From: Paragonimus westermani
Taxonomy: Eukaryota; Platyhelminthes; Trematoda; Plagiorchiida; Troglotrematidae
Direction of reading: 5' to 3'
Assembly: GCA_008508345.1 (NCBI GenBank)
Contig: QNGE01002742.1
Span: 34,675 to 98,674, forward strand
DNA: 64,000 bases
Shown here: positions 49,048 through 63,100 of the stretch, in pieces
Layout of the letters: each line of letters starts with the position of its first letter
How positions within the stretch are numbered: the first letter of the stretch is position 1
Translations under genes and position numbers: made by a program
Notes under the pieces: model-generated
The model's database searches: none
Seen by the model: only the letters and a program-made list of their open reading frames with translations
Told to the model about the DNA's origin: nothing

Positions 49048-49146
49048 ATTTTCTCCCAATTTTATTGGAACCTTATGCCTATCCAATTCCCAGCCTTTGT
49101 TGAATTCGGTCCAGCGGTTTCACATTAATCGTTAACAAAACATTTC

Positions 49147-49844
49147 TGCTTCTTGAACAACTGAAGGTAGCGTCTGAAAATTTTGCGTTGACATTCATCC
49201 GATCGGACGGTTAACACTGACAGTAGCCATAAGTGAATGCAACTGACCTTGAACATCTGGCGTGTTTCACTTGGCGGAGTGAAGAACTTTTGTGTAGAGA
49301 CTACTTATGTTGGCATAATGTTTGCTCTGTGTGATGACAGTCATTTACTTTTTTTTCTGGACAGTGGTGTGGTGCACTATCACGCTTCTACGAGAACAAA
49401 ATGTTTCAACTAGTCAACTGACATGCTAATAACACTTGACGCGACTAGCGGCGTACTGGCGCTACTGGCATCACGTTAGGTACGACCGACCTATANTGCT
49501 TCTTGAACAACTGAAGGTAGCGTCTGAACGTTTTGCGTTGGCATTCACCCGATCGGACGGTTAACACTGACAGTAGCTATAAGTGAATGCAACTGACCTT
49601 GAACATCTGGCGTGTTTCACTTGGCGGAGTGAATAACTTTTGTGTAGAGTCTACTTATATTGGCATAATGTTTGCTCTGTGTGATGACAGTCACTCAATT
49701 TTTTTCTGGACAGTGGTGTGGTGCACTATCACGCTTCTACGAGAACAAAAAGTTTCAACTAGTCAACTGACATGCTAATAACACTTGACGCGACTAGCGG
49801 CGTACTGGCGCTACTGGCATCACGTTAGGTACGACCGACCTATA
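49147..49844. repeat. About 348-base direct duplication split by one N
   Basis: Copy one is 49147-49495 and copy two 49497-49844, with N at 49496. They differ only by scattered substitutions and a base or two of length, about as expected for two alleles. No protein was recognised. Either a recent tandem duplication or two haplotypes joined end to end in assembly would explain it. Confidence 0.9.
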
Positions 49845-50731
49845 ACAACATACTGGAACACATTGACCCATAAGTTATGCTGGCCTGATCCAGACAGAAC
49901 ACAGTAACTGTCCTGCCAAATTCACTGGATGACTTCACAATCCGGAATTCTCACCGAGATAAAATCAACTAAGGCATTAAGTATTTTGGGCGGAATTTTG
50001 CGGATTTCGGTTAATATCAATTGAACCGCAATCACAACTGTTTGTAACCATCTGTCATCGCATACAGTTTTCAAGCATGCTGTTCTCAAAATTTGTGATT
50101 AAATGTTAGCGCGATAGTCCAGAGGCACACGGAGTAATTTATGATTTATGAATTTATGTGCCGTTTACTTTTCCTATCGAGCTCAGCTGTCTCGTATGCT
50201 GAAATCGATTGACCAGTTGTGGTTGGTTTGTAAAAATAGCAACCATAACTTACAATCCTTGACTAATTGAGAGTTGCTCTGTAGTTCATTAGTTCTGGTG
50301 CAGCAGCTGGAAGAGTTGAATGGTGTTCAATCAAACTGTTGGTCTGTTGACCAGTGTCGAAAGTCCTCCGAATCTCACTTCTTAACGAGACACACGAATC
50401 CAAGTAACCTGATTTGGCGATATGCTATTTCGGTGAAACAGTTATCATAATTATCTTTTTATGCCTTATTATCGTAAGCTTGTTTCCTCGACCATAAATA
50501 AGTGTACTTCACGTCTGCCCACTGGCATGATATATGATCCACAACTAGAAGACCTTTGCCGACCACTACCGCGGGGAAAAAATGTCATGGTTGCTTCCAT
50601 TTCCAGGAAGCCATCCTATACGTTCAACCAGGCACTAACTAGGCCTATAAGTGTGTGAAAAGTTCAAAACTTTATTTTTGGAGAGGGGATGGCCATTTAC
50701 AAAATCAGCACGATAACTTCATCCGACTCAC

Positions 50732-51114
50732 CGTATTCGACAGTGTAGGCAGACAAATGCACAGTTCTTGTACTTCCAACATCTTCGATCGATCGGATTC
50801 AACAGTTCACTACACTGAGCACACTTGAGACACTCTGAATGGTAGAGCTCGATATTATCCGAATCTCCCCTCCAGCCGCTGCAGGCTTCATGAGGATCAG
50901 AGCAAGTTGTTCTCCTGAGAAGAACTGGATCCAAACAAGAAGAACGCAGAATGGATTTAGGAGTAATTGCTGGGATAGTCTGAGACCCCCAACAACGTTT
51001 CGATTTTAGAGCTGATTGCGGCAAAAGCAATAATATATCCCGGTCTTTTACTGGCAGTGTGCAAGCGTTGCATATTGGAGAAGGCAAATCTGTTCTATCA
51101 TTGTCGAGTAATTT
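50732..51114 (-). CDS. Awh: Lhx6/8-like exon with LIM domain 1
   Basis: This internal exon encodes the first LIM domain, a protein-protein interaction module that binds two zinc ions. It opens after a good acceptor (pyrimidine-rich, ending TATGCAG) in phase 0 and closes at a GTGAGT donor after two bases of a codon. Ligands in order are CNAC, then H and C in YHSEC, then C in LKC, CAQC, and C-LH-C at the end, so all eight positions are filled. About 50 extra residues separate CNAC plus its KDRDILLLL strand from YHSEC, where the family has about 17-19 residues in total. This stretch is open throughout, so it looks translated, but an unannotated small intron is possible. The open frame runs on to an ATG at 51120, which is probably chance because it overlaps the acceptor. 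Confidence 0.8.
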
Positions 51115-54100
51115 CTGCATAGAAAGAAGGCAATGAAAACATACGAATTTACAGAACGAACAATATATTAAAAAGTTGTGTATTAACAGGGCAGTTTTTA
51201 CACTTGGCGACGGAGGCTTCTATGTCCATGAAGACTTCCCTGTGTTTTGGTAAAACAACTGAAGGTTAGGTTGACATGTTACTAAGAAAAATAATCACTA
51301 AATCACCTTTAATTAGTTGTTGAAACACTACCTGTGAAGACTCATAGTTAGTCTAATGACCCAGCTTGGCATATTTTTGGGTGTGGCGTACAACTTGTAT
51401 AATACAGTAAACAGGTATTGCTCAACGAAGTCCATTTTAGAGGAAATTAGTGATCCTTCTGACGTTCTTCTTATGGCCACCCCATTCACCTTGGTCGGTA
51501 TATCGACGGACTACCGACAAGTGGAGGCCGGAAAGAACGAATGAACCAAGAATGTCTTCAAGATGTGTCTTAAGTCCTTTCGAAGGCAACGATAAAATTT
51601 AGTGGATTGATTTGACAGCTATCGCAAGACCCCTACCAGAAACGTGTGTGATGGCGGAAGAAATCAGGGGAGGTAACAAAATGAGCTTGTGTGCAACCTG
51701 GGGGTCAAAGGTGGATCGCACGGACTTATATTAACCAGGTACCGATTTCGCACGCTTAAATGATCGTTCTGCCATGCGAACTCGAAGTTGAGATGTTTCA
51801 TCCAGCTTACACTACATTACCGTTGTTCCATCGTCCAGTTTATGTGCATCTTTACTCTTGCAACTGAACTGCCATAAGATCATCAGAAATTCCCTTAGTT
51901 AGACAGATGTAACTAAACAATCCATTCACTGTGAGATTGTTTGTGAACTGCACGAACAGCTTTTCCGCATATGTCACCACAGCCAGAGCATTCGCTCTGT
52001 CCTTGGGTGTAACTGAGAACGCAATGAAACTAAACTCAGAACAAGAAGATGAACCACATGCTATACCTCACGGCAGCTGTTGCTCAGGTAAGATAAAAAC
52101 CACTGTGCGGTGAGAAATTAGGTGTTAACCTTGTTGTTCTTCTTGTGACAGTTAATTTGAGGAAGGATCACCAACCCGTTGCTGGCAACTTGTACCTAAT
52201 AGTATATAGGAACAGTTGTCACGATAGCAGATCTTCCAGGGATCCTACCTCGACAGTTAACAGCGGTGGTATAAGTAGTATATAAATGCTAGTTAAGCGT
52301 CATTACGCCCAGTACGTGGTCAAAAAGAACGTTCATTGAGTGTTAGGGTACATGTCTACCTATCAATTTACAATGTGTAGAGTTTGTAGTTCACAGCAGT
52401 TTTAAGTGCATTTATTTAAGAAGGATGTCAGAATGATGAAGCTGATTCAGCGAACAGAAAATGAAAGGGAGGAACAAGAATCCTGTTGTATTTATGCGTT
52501 ACGAGAACAGTTCGAGGTGGTGAAGGACGTTTTATTCGCTTACAACACGTGTAGGCATAACAGACTTACAGTATGAACACAACCACACGGAGAAATACTA
52601 GTCAGAAACAATCACACAGTAAATACCGTTATAGTCTCACCGGTAAAAATGTACCGTGTGTTGCCGTACATGCGAGAGATGTGGCAATGTCAAGGATATC
52701 CAGGTAAGACATCAGACCGCCTTGCAAATTACTTCTGGTGGACTGGTTGATTAACTAACAAAAAGGATTCTCACCTGCTCAGATTACTTTAATCATAGCA
52801 AAAGTGAGTCAGTTTCTGCGAGATGAGCGTCCTTGGTCAACCCTATTCTGATCAAAGTCTCTGTGTTAGCGAGCGTCTAGGTGCAAAATCGTTGACATAT
52901 ACTGGAATTGAGTTTAACTCTAACTACGCTGTATCATTAGTACGAAAAATTGGGGTAGAAAGAGCAAACCGATCTCGCAAGAGCCCCTTTAACACCCTCA
53001 TGGGCAGGATTGTCACTGTATGCGATCTGAGCCTCGCGAAATGCTTGCTATCCTATCACATAACGAAGCTCGTCTTACCCAATCAAACGGCATCATTTTA
53101 ATAGACAGAACTAAAAGTGAAGTTACCAACGGATGTTCTACCTTTATTTGCCAAGCAAATGCAACCATTGGTTACAGAGTACCCAGGCAACCTCTTAATT
53201 GCATTATTGTTGCTCGCCAAGCGTAACTAGCACGTTTGAAGAGAGAGTGGCCACTGGGATAAGAAGTTATATGCGGCCTCTTTGAAGGATTTTCAAAATG
53301 GTGTGGCTGCATTAGGCAGTTCCAAGCCGAAATGTTTTGTCTAACATCTTAAATTACTCAAAGAGACTGTAGATGATTTTAAATATTCTCAGTTAAAAAC
53401 TAATTCAAGTGAAAGGTTGGTAGTAGGGAGTAGGTAGCTGATGGCTAAACATGTTAAACAACCACAGTTGAGTGTACGGAAAGAAGATTTAACGCGTTAG
53501 CGGCAGTTCTTTACTTCAAACTAGGGATCGAGGAGTTCAACACATGGAAGATTCAGGAAACTGGCGGCTGTTCATATTGAAGACGAGGCCTGGATAGGAC
53601 GAGATTGGAAGTAGTTAGGTACACGGAGATTGAATGTGAATTGGTCAGTTCTCCAACGCTGTGCACGGAGACCATTGATAATGGACACTGATCACGAAAT
53701 CTACCCTTCTATAAACCTAACTCAAGTTAACTCAGTTCTCTTTTTACCTCGAAAACGTTGAATATTTTCTTGTGCTGCTTGGTATACTTCTAAATGAGTA
53801 ACACGGTTTCTGCTTCTGACCGTATTTTATAGTATCACGCCTGTGACCTAAATGGGCACAATTCGTCCATGAAGCCCGTTTAACCTGGATACCTCATTCT
53901 ATCCGATGCACGCCCGACCACTTCAACGATGATTCAGACAGTAAGTTGAGGAACAGTTTAAAAGAGAACCAGTCATTTTTCAGTTCCTAAGCATACTGCC
54001 ACGGTTCTATTAATGTTTGTACGGTCTTCCGAATCCTCACAACTTTCGACCACAACTGAATTAAATGAAAGGTCATCGATATCTCTACCTATATTTGTTT

Positions 54101-57100
54101 GTAATACCAACCAATGACAAACTAAATTCATCTACCTACAGATCTCACTCTACAAATAAGTCTACGTGGTCCAACGCAGATAAGTGAATGGCTTGACAGT
54201 GTTGTGATATAATAACGTACAAGCTACGTTGAATTTCGAAACCTTGGCAGAGGTTATCTTAACTATAATTTTCGCGGTTGCAAAATAAATGGCCGCATAC
54301 AGGCGCACTACTCACGGCAGCACGTTGAAACGTTCATATTGAAGTACTATCGACTAATATTTTGGTAGATTTCGACTACGGTACGTCTTGTTTCTAGAGT
54401 GAAAGAAAAATCGGGTGTCGTCGTTCAGGACCGCTGGTGGTCGTGAGCTGCATCCGTTGAGGTACTGGTGAAATCTCAGTTTTCCGCTTCCCTTGGTGCT
54501 TAATGTGGTGATATCATTTCTACTGAAGACTACAATTTGGGCGATACTTCATGCTGGTTACTCCTACGAATACGAAGTTATCCGCAGACTGTTATTCGGG
54601 CGGCAGCCACAACACAGGGTTGTATTCAACAACTTTCTCCACAGTACTTTTGTCTCTGTTGAAAGCATCTTCAAGCAACCTATTGCACTTAACTCACACG
54701 AACCATCAACGTTATACCACCATGAGGCATAGAGGTTTTTGGGTGTAACTAAGCCTACACTTGTTTGTAAAACTCATTGTCTGTCGTAAGCGTAAGATTA
54801 GTAATGCATGAGGAGTTTACACTGATGTCAAAGTTGGAACATTCTAGGGAATTACGGCTAGTTATCAGGGAAACTGGATTAACACAGGACAGACAAGATT
54901 GCTGTGCATAAATTTAAGAAAATGACCACACCTCTTCCTCAAACTTATGAGAGACATTCGAAATATGCATACACAATGTTTCGAGAGCTGACTCAGCGTT
55001 GGATTGCATACAACTGCACATTACCTGCTGGATTACTCCCTTTTATTTCGTACAATTGGCTCATCAAAATATTTTGCAGTACCTTTAACAGCACTCTTCC
55101 TGATTCATCATCCGACTTTAGCTTCTACAATGTTGCAGTCGCCTCTTAACTAAAGATATACTATCGCAGAAATAAGAGGAATAACAAAGACGCTTTTGAC
55201 TAGTTTACGTACACTGTATGTGTGCTGATCATGAACCAGTAGGTTATAGTTTGAAGGACCTAGGGTTTCCAGAAACAGGTTTGTGGAACATTGGCATATT
55301 TCTACTTTGTACACTCTATAGGCGGTTCAGTACACTTTAGTTCTCTCCATCGGAATAGTCTGTGGTTTTTTCTATAAGAAAATTGTGAAGCTAAGACAAA
55401 GTATCATTTCTATTTTATAAGTATAAATAATACCTTAATAATGAACAGTGGATTTCTTGTTACATCAACGGGGAACCTAGAATGTAAGCTGTTCCACAAT
55501 AGCTCTTTCTCCAAATTAGGTTAAGATAACTGTACATTCAGGTCCCTTGTAACACAGCGTGCTGTTAACGCCATTTTGGTTTTCGTTTGTGTAAGTCGTG
55601 TGCATTTCTCACTGGGTCTTTGGCTTACGCTTATTTCTGTAATCTCCTTCTAGAGAACTAACATTGGAACCCCTACTTTTTAGGAACGCTGTCCCCCGGG
55701 TGTCTTCACGTTGCACACAGTGGGTTTACGAATGCATCGGGTACATGAAGCCAGAACGTCCGGCTTGCCTGTTACACCCTGTCTGTGTTTCTTCGGGTTT
55801 TTTATTTTGCTGGATGGCTCACGAACCTCTACTTTAATAATATCAAAAGAAACTGACTTCTATGAACAGCACAAGATTCCTTTTTAAGGAAAAATGCGAA
55901 TAGGGAAGAAGCTTTGTCAAAGGATACGTAGGTGATCGGATATGAACTAATGTGGTGGTAGTAGTGCAAGAAAGAAGCGAAGGCAACGGGCAGTTTTTTA
56001 AATTGATTTATGCCAATGCAATACTATATCACACTCTTGTACCATACCCACTAATTACCGTCAAATCATGTTTTGGCTTTTGCAACTGATGCTGTACGAG
56101 CAGAATAAAGACACGGTCAAAATATATGGGTGTGCTAATGCATTGGTACTCGACTCAGTCAAGTTTGGCATTATCAAAACCACGCACACTACCTTTTCTT
56201 CGCTAACAACCTCGTCGTAGAAAATGAAATGAACATTGTTACACAACTCTACATATGGGCATAACACTGAATCCAAATTGTACTTCTGACGGAACACCAT
56301 ACACGCTGTTCGGACAAAAATATCCACCGATCCGTTTGATAACTACAAAACTCACACCTAACCAACGCTATCCGCCTGTAAATACCCAAGTGTAAGTGGT
56401 TTACTATGCAGCGAAAGTAGTTGTAAACCTGAAACGAATCACCCTACCAGGGAATTAATTATGGCACGCGCCAGTCAACTAACCGAAAGTGCTAACGTTT
56501 AATGTTAACTTTCTTTACGTTAATCAATTCATAGCTAATGTGGTTCGTCTAATAAAGACTGATATTGTGTAAAGTCGAGCAAAACTATGAAAACCAAAGA
56601 GGTTGGTGTCGAAATAGTTAGAGATATGTTACTTACTGTATATCACAAGGCAAAGATTAGGCGCCAGTAGTGTGACTCGATATTCGCTGTATTAAGCATG
56701 TACTGATTAAAACATCTCACCGGTGGATCCAAAACTCATTTGGAAAAAATTTCGCAAGTGGTCTAATTATCTATTGGGAAATATCTAGCTGATGGTGTAT
56801 AAGAGCACTTCTGAAGCCACTTCGTTTTTGCTCCAACAAATCAATCGGACGAAAGTAACGTAAACCAAGAGAAGCACCTGGCAGCGGTGAAATAAACCTA
56901 TGAGTGACCTTCAACGCTTTTCAGCCCACCAGCTCTGTCCCAGTGCTGTCCGTTCAAATTGTCAACTCTTGCTAAAAAAAGCGGAACTGCGTGCAGTCGT
57001 AACAGCAGTATGCTATTTCGAGTTCTTTTGAGCTCCGTTGTAAAGGTGATTTCTTAATACTTCTCGGTACACCGAACATATTTGACCGTATAACTTGTAG

Positions 57101-60100
57101 GTCAACTTAAGTGAACAATCTATAAATCTGTTTCATAATAAATTATCACCGCAAAATTGAAAGTGAAAAATTTATCAGTCTTCATCTTTTAAGTGAAAAT
57201 GTACGCCAGACAACTTCTTGGAAGTAAATAGCATTAAGAAAGTAACATCCAAACTCTATTGTATCATGTGACGGGTTTACTAGAAGCTTGGAGGCTTGTT
57301 AACAACAGTGGATCTTGCTATAAAAGCAGACATCGGGTGTTGCCAGGCAAATACAAAGTAGAATTACCAAGCATATTGTTTAATCTGTGATCACTGTTCG
57401 CACGGCCCACACAGATATCACAATGGCTTGTACTACTTCACCGGTCAACAGTCCAGTGAGAGGTTGGGTGGTCAAATCGCGCAAATCCTACCACTCGTTT
57501 TCGGCTGATGTCTAACTGTGACAAGGCAGTGGATATTGTACATTCCATGAAGGGTAGATAATGCGGAAGTAGACTGCCTTAGACAAGTTATCCCGGAATA
57601 TCCATCTGGGAAGATTGTGTGATGATTTGTTTTCCTCGGAAAACATATCTGTTCAAGGTGAGTGCAATACAACCACATTAAATCGTAGCCTTCCTAAAGA
57701 TTCGACGGTTTAACTGGAAAACGTCCTTCTTAACGAATGTATAAATAAGTCGAAGGTAAGTTCAAAGGTAGCACACTGATATCATTTACCAGATAGTTAG
57801 CCGTGTCCATACCACTTAAATTGCCCAATAAATTTTGTTAGTTTAAATTTTGTATAAAATCATTCAACTTGATGGGCCCAAACAGGAATAACACGGTTTG
57901 GGCTGTAGTTCTGAATGTGAACATCGTGAGTTACCATGGTTTTTTCGTCCTTACAAAGTGACTTCTGCTCACACCGGTTTCAGTGGGCCAATGTTATCTT
58001 AGGTTGCCGAATGTAGTGGTTAGAAACTCATGTGAACCACATGCATGGTTTCCCTGGATCGAACCTTGTCTCAAAAATCCGAATCACTCAACTGCTGTTA
58101 CCTCTGTTTGTGAGGAAGTAGTTTGTCCCAGACATCTTCCCTTTAAAAAAGAAGACACTTTTCTTGTAAGAAAATTGCGTCATAGGACAAATCACTCTAA
58201 AGTTTTGAAGATTTACCCTCTATTAGTTTTAAGAGAAAATTCCCAACACAGTTTACACTGGCTGAAAAAACGAAGCATGACGATTTTGAGCGCTAAAGTA
58301 GACCACTTTTCTTCTGTGTTGCTCGAATCTCTATATAGGACTGTATCTGATACTCAGGACCAAAATGACAAAAATTCGAAGGTTTCAGTGTCAGAACTTA
58401 GCACTATGAGGTTTACCATTCTTCTCTTTGTCTGCAAATGAATTAAAAGTGAGTTTGCCTGCTGTAGCCAACCGATTTCTAAGTACAACCCTTCAATAGT
58501 TATTTGGTTGAAGTAAGTAGACTGAACTAAGGTGTCATGTGTTTAATGGATAACAACCGAAAGCCATGCTTACTCACCTGAAACCAGCTTACCAACTGTG
58601 TGGCCAACTTGAGTTAATGATTTCAACCTCAATAAAGTGCCCCGGTCGTAGTGTTATCGATGGCAGATAACCAGCCAACCAAGGATCTCTTTCTTAATCC
58701 GATTAGACGACCGGAATCAAACCGTTGTGAAGTTCCTCTTGAATGTTCGAAAACACTCAGTATGAGAACTTTATAATAATTTTAAGAAACCCGTATTTCA
58801 AAATTGTAAGAGATCTCGTTCAACTTCCGGACAGAAAAAGAAGGCAAACTTCCAGAGGACTACTGAATGATATAAACTCGTGTCAGCAGTGTCTTTGAAC
58901 GTACTCCATTCAGGGGACTTAGGCAATTGTGTAGATCACGCTTAGCTACCAGCGGTAATAAACTTTTCACAACCCATACCTCGAAATACTCGATCGTAAT
59001 ATGTATTCGTGTAACCGAAACGTGAGTGTATTCTAGCAATTTTCGAGTACTGTTCGACAAACTCATCCTAGCTGAATAGAAAACAAAATTCTTTATGAAG
59101 AACAGGACAGTAAAATAATGGCGTATCAAGAGAACTGGACATAACAGTTTTCGTTTTGATATGCCTCAAAACATGAGTTATTTTTCTTAACACGAACATC
59201 TCTCAGTTCACTGTGAATAGTGCGTAGGTTTCAACACACGAAAGGACATGAAAATATTCATAGAAAGCCAGGGATGATGCTTTGTTCGCTTTTGATTATG
59301 AAATACGTCAGCATTAAGATATTCCAGGATTTACAAATAGCCTACTGTTACAAGAAAGAACTCGCACAATTCATCGCTTCAGATCAGGAGAAACAGGCTT
59401 ACAATGAGCAGAACTTATTTTAAGCATACCTTAATTCAGGTGGCGGAGTCACCATTTGAATATTACTATACCCGCTACAGCAATACACGCTTTCTGTAGT
59501 GCAAACAAAGGAGCTTTCAGTGAAGGCTTTTCTATCCAAAAGAATTTTTGCCTCTGGAACCCGATCAATATGAGGGTGGCAGAGTGAATACGGACGCCTC
59601 ATTGTCGATGCGATCAATATGGTTATGCTACTACAACTACTTCTGAAGTCTCAACCGAATTGTTTTAGCATAGTACAGAATGATAGATTCTGTTAAAACC
59701 AGTATGCTTTTGGTATTTTACTGCAATAAATGTCTAGCTGCCATTAAGTGACAGTCATTCATGAAGTAAAAATAGTACTACCTTTTGTTCGTACTAAATG
59801 GCTAAGGATCGGGCTACTACTTGATGTCATCTTGCTCAACGCAAGTTGTCATCTGATCACATGCTAGTCGGGACATATGCAGGATGTCCGAGCGTAAGCA
59901 AGAGCCATAAAAAGTTAGCTTCCTGCCCCGTATCAAAAATGTTCACTTGAGGAATCCATTGTGGAAAACACTGTGTGGGTAGCCTCGGGTATCAGATTTT
60001 CAATTCCGAGTAAGGCCATCATATTCTCTAACAAAACGACGGTTTTATGGACATCATTGACAGTATCGTGAATCCGCATTCCCGTACAGCCATTCTTACT

Positions 60101-63100
60101 AACTATCAGTTTCGTGAAGATGAGATGACGTTGATTAATATTACGTGAAAATTCTGTTGCGTATAAATTTAGGTACCGTTTATTTTTTATGGAATCAGTC
60201 TGCCACCTTGTTGAGTGGCCACTGTTATGAGCCAGTGCAACTAATACTTAAGTGTGGCTAATAAAAGTAGTTGAGCGCACCTAATCTGGTAGACTGGTTG
60301 TCTAACATGAATTTCAACACGCGTTATTACAAATAGTACAGCGCATATTTTCAAGTAGGTTGCCTGCTTTGCAAAAAGCTTAGCAATCGCAAATGCTATT
60401 GTTCACTGATATCAACAGACGGCAAAAACAGTTGGAATGTGGTATAAGTTTTACGGCGATAAAATGTACCTTTCATACAGTAACAGTTTTGGGTATATCT
60501 GTAGTTGGAAGTTTTCTAAGCGACACGTTTACATTGCGCTACACATGAAGTTTTTTGTGAAATTACTCGGTTTACTAAATTGTAGTGAAAATTTATACAA
60601 CTGGACTCACCTCGCCCTGAGTAAATCGCATGTTGCTGAATGCTCGTTAACAGGATTTAAAGTTTTCAGTTGAGTCTATCATAATGCAGTTCTGCGGGAT
60701 TCCTTAAAACGTCGGTGGCATACAGTGTTAAGCTATTCGAGCACCTCTGTTTGAACATCCTGTCTCGTAAAGCTTCTATGCATGCTTCTGGTTCATCACA
60801 TCTTTTGAAATGCGACTGGGGAAAGGTGGCGGAATTAGACGTTCCACCACACAGAGGAAACACCCCTTTAGTTTGTGTCCCCATCCACACGGGGGCGGTA
60901 CACGAGTTGTCCGTAGCTCAGTTCCGAGCAAGGGAATTTTTCTGCCCTAATGCCAAAATTCCAACCACAAGAGCGTCATGCATCCCAATAAATGTATCAT
61001 GGGAGTTGATGCATAGGCATTGTTGGTGAGAATGCATTCATTGCGGCCAGTTCTCAAAACGTTACGATCATCTGAGCACAGCCCTATTTGAACTAACCCG
61101 GACGCGGCAACGCACGTGTGTGAGTAAACTGGGCTGAGCAAAATACGAAATCTCACAAAAGACCTATTCTGCCGCACACCCCTACGCATTTAAGCACAAT
61201 CTGATATACAGACGGTAACAGGCGAACCAAGGTTTTCCTTCCTTTCAGAAACAACCCGAGTGCACTGGTTCACACCCTCTAGGGACCATTCGTAAAGACT
61301 TGAAGATTGGCGCTGAAAACAACAATCGGAGGAAGTGGTAACAGTAGTTGTTCGTATGTGTTTGTGTCTAACTTTGAATGAGTTTGTGGATTCCAGATGG
61401 ATATACAGAGGCATTGTTTGCCAACAAAATCCAACAGATTAAACGATAACACTATACATTTGGGTCAACTTTTAACCAGTCCGTAAGTATGTTTAATGCC
61501 GAACTTTCACTTTCGACTCAAAAACTTCTTCAGACCAGTGGATCCAATTGCGAGTGTACAAATACACCGGCTGCCACAGACTAGAGCAGGAATGTTTCAT
61601 CTACTGCGATCTTTGTTGCCTACATGAAAGGCATTATTGTCCGTTAAATGTGATTGATAGGAGTGTGAAGTAGTGAATGAGATAACCTCACTTCGTTCGA
61701 ACCTTACGAATAATTAGCCCTCTAACTCGATGCTGAGTTAGCTATGGGCTCATTTCAACATATCATATTACGAAAGACCCAATTAAAATACACATTCTAT
61801 CGAGAGAGACCACCTCCTGCACTTTACCTTAACGAGCATTCAATTGATATTTTATGATAGAAAATCACGAAGAAACATTAAATCAAATAAATTTACTTGA
61901 GATTACACCGTGAACGGTGCTGGGAGGTAGGTTTTTATAACAAATGAGCCGTATGCAAAACACGTTAATTCATTTGAAAACCTGTTTTGCTTAACACTTA
62001 TCTAATTTGGGAGGGGGGGCTAGTGGGATGGCAAGATCATTAGGGTAGAAAATGAGTGAATAACTACATCATTCTAAATACAACAGGTCATTGATCAGAT
62101 GCTTCAGTTGTTCGTTACAGTAGACTGGGGATATGTAGGGATCACAAAACCGAAATCAGCATGAATTCGGTCAGACGACTTTGGTGATCAGTCTCTTATT
62201 TTCCAGATAAAGAGAGATTATTAGTTTCGAGATGAGTATTTAGTCATTAGAAACACAAATAAACAAACCCATCGCGTGAGGTTTGTTTGAGTGAATCAAG
62301 TTATACAGAGACCGAAGCTATCCAATCAATCTACCGCGCTCTTCGTCTCATTACTTTACCTTGATCTAAGTCACCAACCATTTTTCAAGTCAGCGAATGA
62401 CGCGTAAGTACACGGAGTGAACGATGGCAGCCGACTAACTGCATATAACTGAGCCGTTAAAATAACTGATACGATTTCGTGGTTTCCGGTTAATGTTAAT
62501 TCATTCCCGTTTTGAGCGTGCTTGTTTTATGCCCGAATGAAGCCAGCGAACATTAGTTACATTCTTTACTTTGCGTGTGATCAGAAGGTAACTTCAATAG
62601 GTGGGAATACGTTAGGAGACGGAACACGCATTTTAGAACCGCCTACTTTGCGAAAACCGATTAAATCGAAACAACCGGAGTATGTAAATGATGTTACGCT
62701 CTCGACAAACATATCTACAAAAGTGAATTGATGAGCAACTCTGGATTTGGAATATTCTTTGAAGCTCAAATTTCCACTACGAGGAGTAACGCTTAAAAAC
62801 TATTTGTCGCGCTGAGTTCGGAAGTCTTTCTGTGGGTTTTTTGCGAAATATGGTCATGACTTGCTAAGGCTTTGGTTCCATCTCCGTCAGCTTTTCTGCA
62901 TTTGCAGCAACTTCGTAAAGCCCCTGAGTTTAGTGGCAATCTGTTGATTCCAGAGCAAGAATGCCACACCGACTCAACGAAAATGTCGGCTGAATGGTTA
63001 GTGTTGAACAGAATCACGATGAACATGTAACTATGTTTGACGAAAAATGGTGGAACTTTATTTGCTGTTTTAATTATGTATTAACAGCTTACTTTTTACG

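Larger units (their letters stand above)
41522..50731 (-). other. Intron 1 of the Lhx6/8-like gene
   Basis: This intron of about 9.2 kb lies between the LIM1 and LIM2 exons. It holds two Penelope-like endonuclease remnants (47500-48160 and 43185-43330), the palindromic SINE insertion at 47820-47987, a decayed gag-like frame (44550-44825), the hairpin repeat at 48850-49047 and the duplicated block 49147-49844. No conserved exon was seen between the two LIM exons, and their splice phases already match. Unlisted parts of the intron show only short open frames. Confidence 0.75.
32519..51114 (-). other. Awh: Gene span: LIM-homeodomain transcription factor, Arrowhead/Lhx6/8 class (5' end missing)
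   Basis: This is the span of a minus-strand gene for a nuclear DNA-binding factor with two LIM zinc-binding domains followed by a homeodomain. The model is join 51114-50732, 41521-41178, 38205-37685, 32992-32533 (or to the stop at 32519). Introns are about 9.2, 3.0 and 4.7 kb, and exon phases 0/2, 1/1, 2/0 and 0 fit together. The homeodomain shares QANF, SNPDGQ, LERIA, KRVTQ and VWFQN with the Arrowhead/Lhx6/8 class. By my hand count it matches Lhx6 at about 32 of 57 positions and Lhx2/apterous at about 28; these comparisons are from memory. No initiator methionine exon was recognised above 51114, so the model is 5'-incomplete. In other animals the family specifies neurons and imaginal or head tissue; the role here is inferred from homology only. 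Confidence 0.85.

Noticed and set aside
52490..52575. LTR-element integrase remnant (DVLFAYNTCRHN)
   Set aside because: A single short resemblance with no flanking integrase or RNase H blocks.
60666..61190. Decayed LINE in a slightly GC-richer patch
   Set aside because: Frames on both strands show Cys/His-rich text, but no reverse transcriptase or C-terminal LINE block could be aligned.
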